Source: Chamaelirium japonicum (Eukaryota; Streptophyta; Magnoliopsida; Liliales; Melanthiaceae). From it: DNA of 64,000 nucleotides. The DNA lies in contig OX393554.1 in NCBI GenBank assembly GCA_947650365.1, forward strand, positions 33,278,704-33,342,703, in the 5' to 3' direction. This document shows positions 60,240 through 64,000 of this stretch, piece after piece. Position 1 is the first letter of the stretch, and each line of letters starts with the position of its first letter. Both the position numbers and the translations under genes were made by a program. Below the pieces are notes generated by a model that was not told where the DNA came from, searched no databases, and saw only the letters and a list, made by a program, of their open reading frames with translations.

Positions 60240-61635
60240 TAAACCTAAACGTAACTTAACGCAATGTTAACCTGAATACAACCTAAACGTAACATGGACA
60301 TAACCTGGACGTAATATGAACGTAAAACTAGGTATGTCAATTAGGCCCTCCCAAAAGGGTACCCGACTTGACTCGGCTCGTAAAAGCTCATCGAAAACCC
60401 GACCTGTTAAAGCCCTTCAAAAGCCCGGCCTGTCTTTTATATGTCACCGGGCTAAGCTCGGGCTTAGTGTCCTTTGACCCAACACGAACCGTTTAATAAC
60501 ATATTCGTATTAAAATGCTCTGCTTATCATAAACGAAATGTACCATAACAGCTTTGTCCCTTCTTTTAAGTCGTTGATGAGGCTGACAAAGAAATCGTTG
60601 AGTTCAGGTACTCTCAAACTTTCGATCAAAGTATTAAAATTGATATTGAGATTTGGATATACACCGACATTGCCGATTTTGAATACTTAAATTTCTAGTC
60701 TCAACAAAGCTTCCATGATTCGTGAGGCTTCTGAAACTATCTTTTTTTCTAGAGAAGGGTTTTACTCCTAATGTGTATAGTTACAAGACTTACAACCTCA
60801 TTCTGGGCTGATTTGTTATTCCTTAGCCCAAACCTTACAGTGGCATTCATTAGCTATATTGTTGAGCCCAAAGCCAAAGCTCAGATGGTCGCAAATATTC
60901 ATATTCTTACACCAAGCTTATGCTTTTGATTAGTCAATAAAATGTTTTGCAAGCTTATACTCTGTATTTTCCATACTTAGCCAAACAGGTGGTGTAATAT
61001 GGGTCAGGAATCATTGTGTGAAGTAATTTTTTATATGATATTGCTTGTGGACTGATCATTTTTGGATGTTTGACATTATGGATCTTTGATGTGATTTTCA
61101 TTATTTAGTCAGCAAGGAACATCTCTGCTTCATTACAAGAAATTTTTGTACAATAAACTCCCTCATATTGACACAAATATTGAGACTATCCTATGATTAT
61201 TGTAAAAAAAAATATGTAACTGACTGGCCCGGGCCCTTAAAGGGCTAGGCTAGGGCTGGAGGATTTTAGGCCTTTAAGGGCTAAGGCTCAGGCCCAGGCC
61301 TAGGACCACCTATATATGTAAGGTCTGGGCTCGGGCTTACCTAGACCCGACCTTAGCTCGGCCCGTTGACAACTCTATGTAAAACCTAGACGTAAGCTTA
61401 ACGCAAAACCTAAACGTAACATGAATGCAACCTGGATGTAACCTGACATAACTTGAATGTAACCTGAACGTAAGCTGAACGTAAAACCTGGACGTAACAT
61501 GAATGCAACCTGAACGCAACATGGACATATCCTAGCATAACCTACACATAATCTGAATGCAATATGAACGTAACCTGAACGAAAAACTTGAATGTAATCT
61601 GAAAGCAACCTAACATAATCTTGACTCAACTTCAC
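60240..61635. repeat. GAACGTAACCT minisatellite, interrupted
   Basis: Units of 11-13 bp (ACCTGAACGTAA variants) fill 60240-60328 and 61378-61635. The hAT-like element between them splits one array. Confidence 0.75.
60329..61377. mobile_element. hAT-like non-autonomous element (1049 bp)
   Basis: Ends TAGGTATGTCAATTAGG and CCCGTTGACAACTCTA are inverted. Flanks CGTAAAAC (60321-60328) and TGTAAAAC (61378-61385) match at 7 of 8 positions. GGCTCGGGC/GCCCGGGCC repeats lie near both ends. No transposase. It is of the same end type as 33473-34174. Confidence 0.75.
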
Positions 61636-62365
61636 ATTCTTATCTACCGTCTATCGCCGAGTTGACTTGTTTTCTCCATTGATTCACTGGAGGTCGTCAG
61701 AAAGTCATCGAAAGCTTGCATTCTCCATTCCTTCACCGGAGATCACCAAGAACTCCACTACTTGTGTTCTTTCTCACCGTGGAACCCTTACTGGTGGTCG
61801 TTGGGAAGTTGTCGAGGGTCTGTTTTCTCTATTTTTTTATCGGATGTTGTCGAGAAGTCATCGGGAGTTTTATTTCTCTATTCCTTTGTCGGAGGTCACC
61901 GAAAACTCCATTACTTGCGATCTTTGTTGCAACAGAATCTTTTAGGAGGTCTTTGTCTTTTTGGGAGGTTGTCAGGGGTTTGTTTTCTTCATTAACTTTG
62001 TTGGGAGGTTAATTTCTCTATTCCTTCATCCGACGTCGCCGAAAATCCCACTACTTGCACACTTTTTTGCAGCGGAACCCATGTCATTGGTCTTTGGGAG
62101 GTCGCCGAGAGTTCTCTTTCCCCATTGTTTCCTGTCGAAGGGCACTCAAGTTTGAAATGCAACTTAACGTAAGGAGTTGCATTGATGACTATTGATTTCA
62201 CGAAAGTAGTGATTTCCTATATTAAAGGCATTTTTGCCCAAAAATGTTTTGTGGTCATAGAAGTAATTGTTTTGAGCTCTCCATCTAGCTTGACCAATAT
62301 GACAAAGTTGGTGATTAATCTGGAAAAAACATCAAGAAAAATAGCAAAGATCTGCTCAATCTGGT

Positions 62366-62597
62366 AAACGATTTTCTTGGAATTTGGCTATAGTGGACCT
62401 AGAGAATGAAGGAGATGAAGGGATGGAGGAGGAAAAGGAGAGTGAGGAAACACCATATTGATTCCTTTTAGATTTTATTTTCTTTAATTAACCATTCAAT
62501 GCTTTCCCACATCACATGAGTAGGTAAGTAATTTCGTTCCTCTAACTATTCCCTTGAATCTACCAAAAAAAAAAAAAAACTATTTTCTTGCAGGGAA
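62366..62597. other. Intergenic, nothing recognised
   Basis: Short AT-rich spacer with an A run at 62563-62579. Confidence 0.4.
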
Positions 62598-62993
62598 AAT
62601 GCTATTTGAACATACTAGGGACATGCTTGTGGATATAATGAGGACATTTGTGGACATAATGGGCACTTGGGGACCATTGTCCAGTGCTCGGCGTGGCACG
62701 ATGGCCGATGAGCTAAGCACGCCAATTACCCCCATGCCTGTAGTATGTCCACAACTATGGCCCATAAGTGTTCAAATGAGAAATGTTATTCAGCCCGAAG
62801 GTTTTCCAGATCCGCTCAGCTCGATTGACGTGGCCATGTATGAGTGATGGTGTTAGAGAACAGAATGTTACTATTGCCTTTTTAAATGTCACTGTGAGAT
62901 TCAACCACCACTTGCACGTACACTGCCTCATCAATCAGGCTAAGCGGAATCGAGAAACCTTCGGGATGAATAGCATTTCTCATGTTCAAATAG
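62598..62993. mobile_element. Two overlapping hairpin repeats with GTTCAAAT ends
   Basis: CTATTTGAACATAC (62608 region) pairs with GTGTTCAAAT at 62768. The same GTTCAAATGAGAAATGTTATT then pairs with GAATAGCATTTCTCATGTTC at 62968-62988, with CAGCCCGAAGGTTTTCC mirrored inside. This looks like two related MITEs sharing an end. Non-coding. Confidence 0.55.
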
Positions 62994-63477
62994 TAGGAAG
63001 TATCGCGGCTATCACTCATGCTTGACATATAATTGAGAGACATAATTAAAATGAAATAAAAGGAACAATTACAAACAACCTATATAATTCAACTAAAGTC
63101 AAAACCATTCAATAAGCAATAAGACAACATATACATTCAGCCAAATCTCAAATCCAACCACAAAATGAAAACACGACGTATTAAGTTCCAAAATATATAT
63201 GATAATACGGAAATCAGATGAAGCACAACTGCACGCATAAAATCAAACCCTAATATAAAGATTGAACATAACTAATGGAGGGAAGAGAGTATGTGATCCG
63301 ATTCAGATATGAACAATCCTTCTAGTTGTGTTGTGTCTTAGTAAGCCTCGCAGGTTGTCTCCTTCGGATTTCAAGGCGTCGAGGAGCTCATTGTTATCGA
63401 AAAGTGGAGGCATTAGTGAACAAAAAATTGTGACACCAAATAGAAACATAATGGTGGTGGAAGGTCAGGGTCATGCC

Positions 63478-63479
<2 letters not shown>
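62994..63479. other. Intergenic, nothing recognised
   Basis: AT-rich, no supported frame or repeat pair. Confidence 0.45.

Positions 63480-63532
<53 letters not shown>
63480..63532. repeat. AG microsatellite
   Basis: About 26 uninterrupted GA units. The frames through it (Arg-Glu, Leu-Ser) are not genes. Confidence 0.95.
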
Positions 63533-63538
<6 letters not shown>

Positions 63539-63789
63539 TCTAGGCCTTCTACCCAGTTCACCCATAAGATACCTACAAGTATACATTCGTCTCCAGGGAG
63601 AGTATATTTTCGCCTTAAGAAACAATATATATTCATTTCAGAAAGTGTATATATTCGACTTTAGAAAGAATATATATTCGTCGGGAGGGACTTGAGATAT
63701 ATTTCAAAATTAATGTGTCATGCAACTAAAAGTCATCTCTTAAGAAGGACTTGTGTCAAACTTTTTCATATTTAAAACATGTTATGTGC

Positions 63790-63965
63790 ACTGTGCATCC
63801 GGTTCAAGCTGGTTCGAGTAAACTGAACCGACCTTGAATTTAACCGGGTCTGCATTTTAGAGAACCGGAACCGACCCAAGTTGTCTAAAAATCCAATCCA
63901 ACCCAAACCATTAATTGGTGCCCGTTCAGTTCGGTTTGACCAGAATCAAGTTGCACCCCTAAATA
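63790..63965. mobile_element. hAT-type end with GGTTCGG-like repeats
   Basis: Degenerate CCGGTTCAAGCTGGTTCGAG-type sequence ends CAAGTTGCACCCCTAAA, the reverse complement of a GGGGTGCAACTT hAT terminus. The left end was not found. Confidence 0.4.
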
Positions 63966-64000
63966 GAGTTCACGTAAAATAAAGGTCACTATCATCCAAA

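Larger units (their letters stand above)
59505..62365. mobile_element. Foldback element with long tandem-repeat arms
   Basis: The left arm (about 59520-60230) is matched in reverse complement by the right arm (about 61640-62360). ACCACCAAGTTTGTCGTATT near 59602 pairs with AACTTTGTCATATTGGTCAA read from the other strand near 62300. CTCCGGCAAGG and GCGAATGAATGGAGAA likewise have partners near 62110 and 62020. Arms are diverged (about 60-65% by eye) and carry internal repeats of TTCACCGGAGGTCACC. The centre is a GAACGTAACCT minisatellite split by a hAT-like element. No transposase is visible. Ends are approximate. Confidence 0.6.

Noticed and set aside
61375-61635. 86-codon minus-strand frame with repeating SGYIQV-like units
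   Set aside because: It is the translation of the GAACGTAACCT minisatellite.
62554-62847. 97-codon plus-strand frame
   Set aside because: It lies across hairpin repeats and has no domain.

Overview
The window is nuclear DNA of a flowering plant. Two host genes have clean GT-AG introns and angiosperm-type products, and nearly everything else is layered plant transposable elements. The strongly C/G-ending third codon positions in the NC-domain gene and in a gene fragment near 16.6 kb suggest a monocot or perhaps a magnoliid. I cannot name the species.

Layout. 1-9282 is a non-coding LTR retrotransposon with very long (about 4.5 kb) LTRs, inserted in a Ty1/copia element whose 3' part survives at 9283-11054. 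11-18 kb holds simple repeats, a candidate 2.2 kb LTR, a 690 bp foldback element, a GC-rich gene fragment and a Tat-like LTR end. 18705-24677 is a copia element with both LTRs and a perfect TATAT target duplication.

25772-33223 (minus strand) is an LRAT/NC-domain protein gene of two exons (270 aa). Its 6.6 kb intron was enlarged by tandem duplication and by at least three DNA-transposon families. 33-36 kb carries a hAT-like element, small inverted-repeat elements, a tRNA-type SINE and a TRIM-like remnant.

36540-42110 is a hAT-like element holding a gag-only Ty3/gypsy element (36691-41787). 42-46 kb is MITEs and degenerate repeats. 46132-48604 is a short LTR element with an unrecognised 242-aa reading frame. 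48637-53110 is a recombined copia array of the form LTR-internal-LTR-internal.

53758-54562 (minus strand) is a complete two-exon Yippee-like gene (106 aa). 55748-59444 is a PIF/Harbinger transposon with decayed transposase and Myb-like genes. 59505-62365 is a foldback element with tandem-repeat arms and a nested hAT-like element. The end holds hairpin repeats, an AG microsatellite and a hAT-type end.

The two host genes show no operon-like or pathway link; they are separate genes in a repeat-rich interval. The most informative content is the nesting order of the elements and several element types worth classifying: a gag-only element, a short LTR element with an unknown open frame, a Tourist-like MITE family built around a CTACAGTGA palindrome, and a foldback element. 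I found no tRNA, rRNA or CRISPR array.
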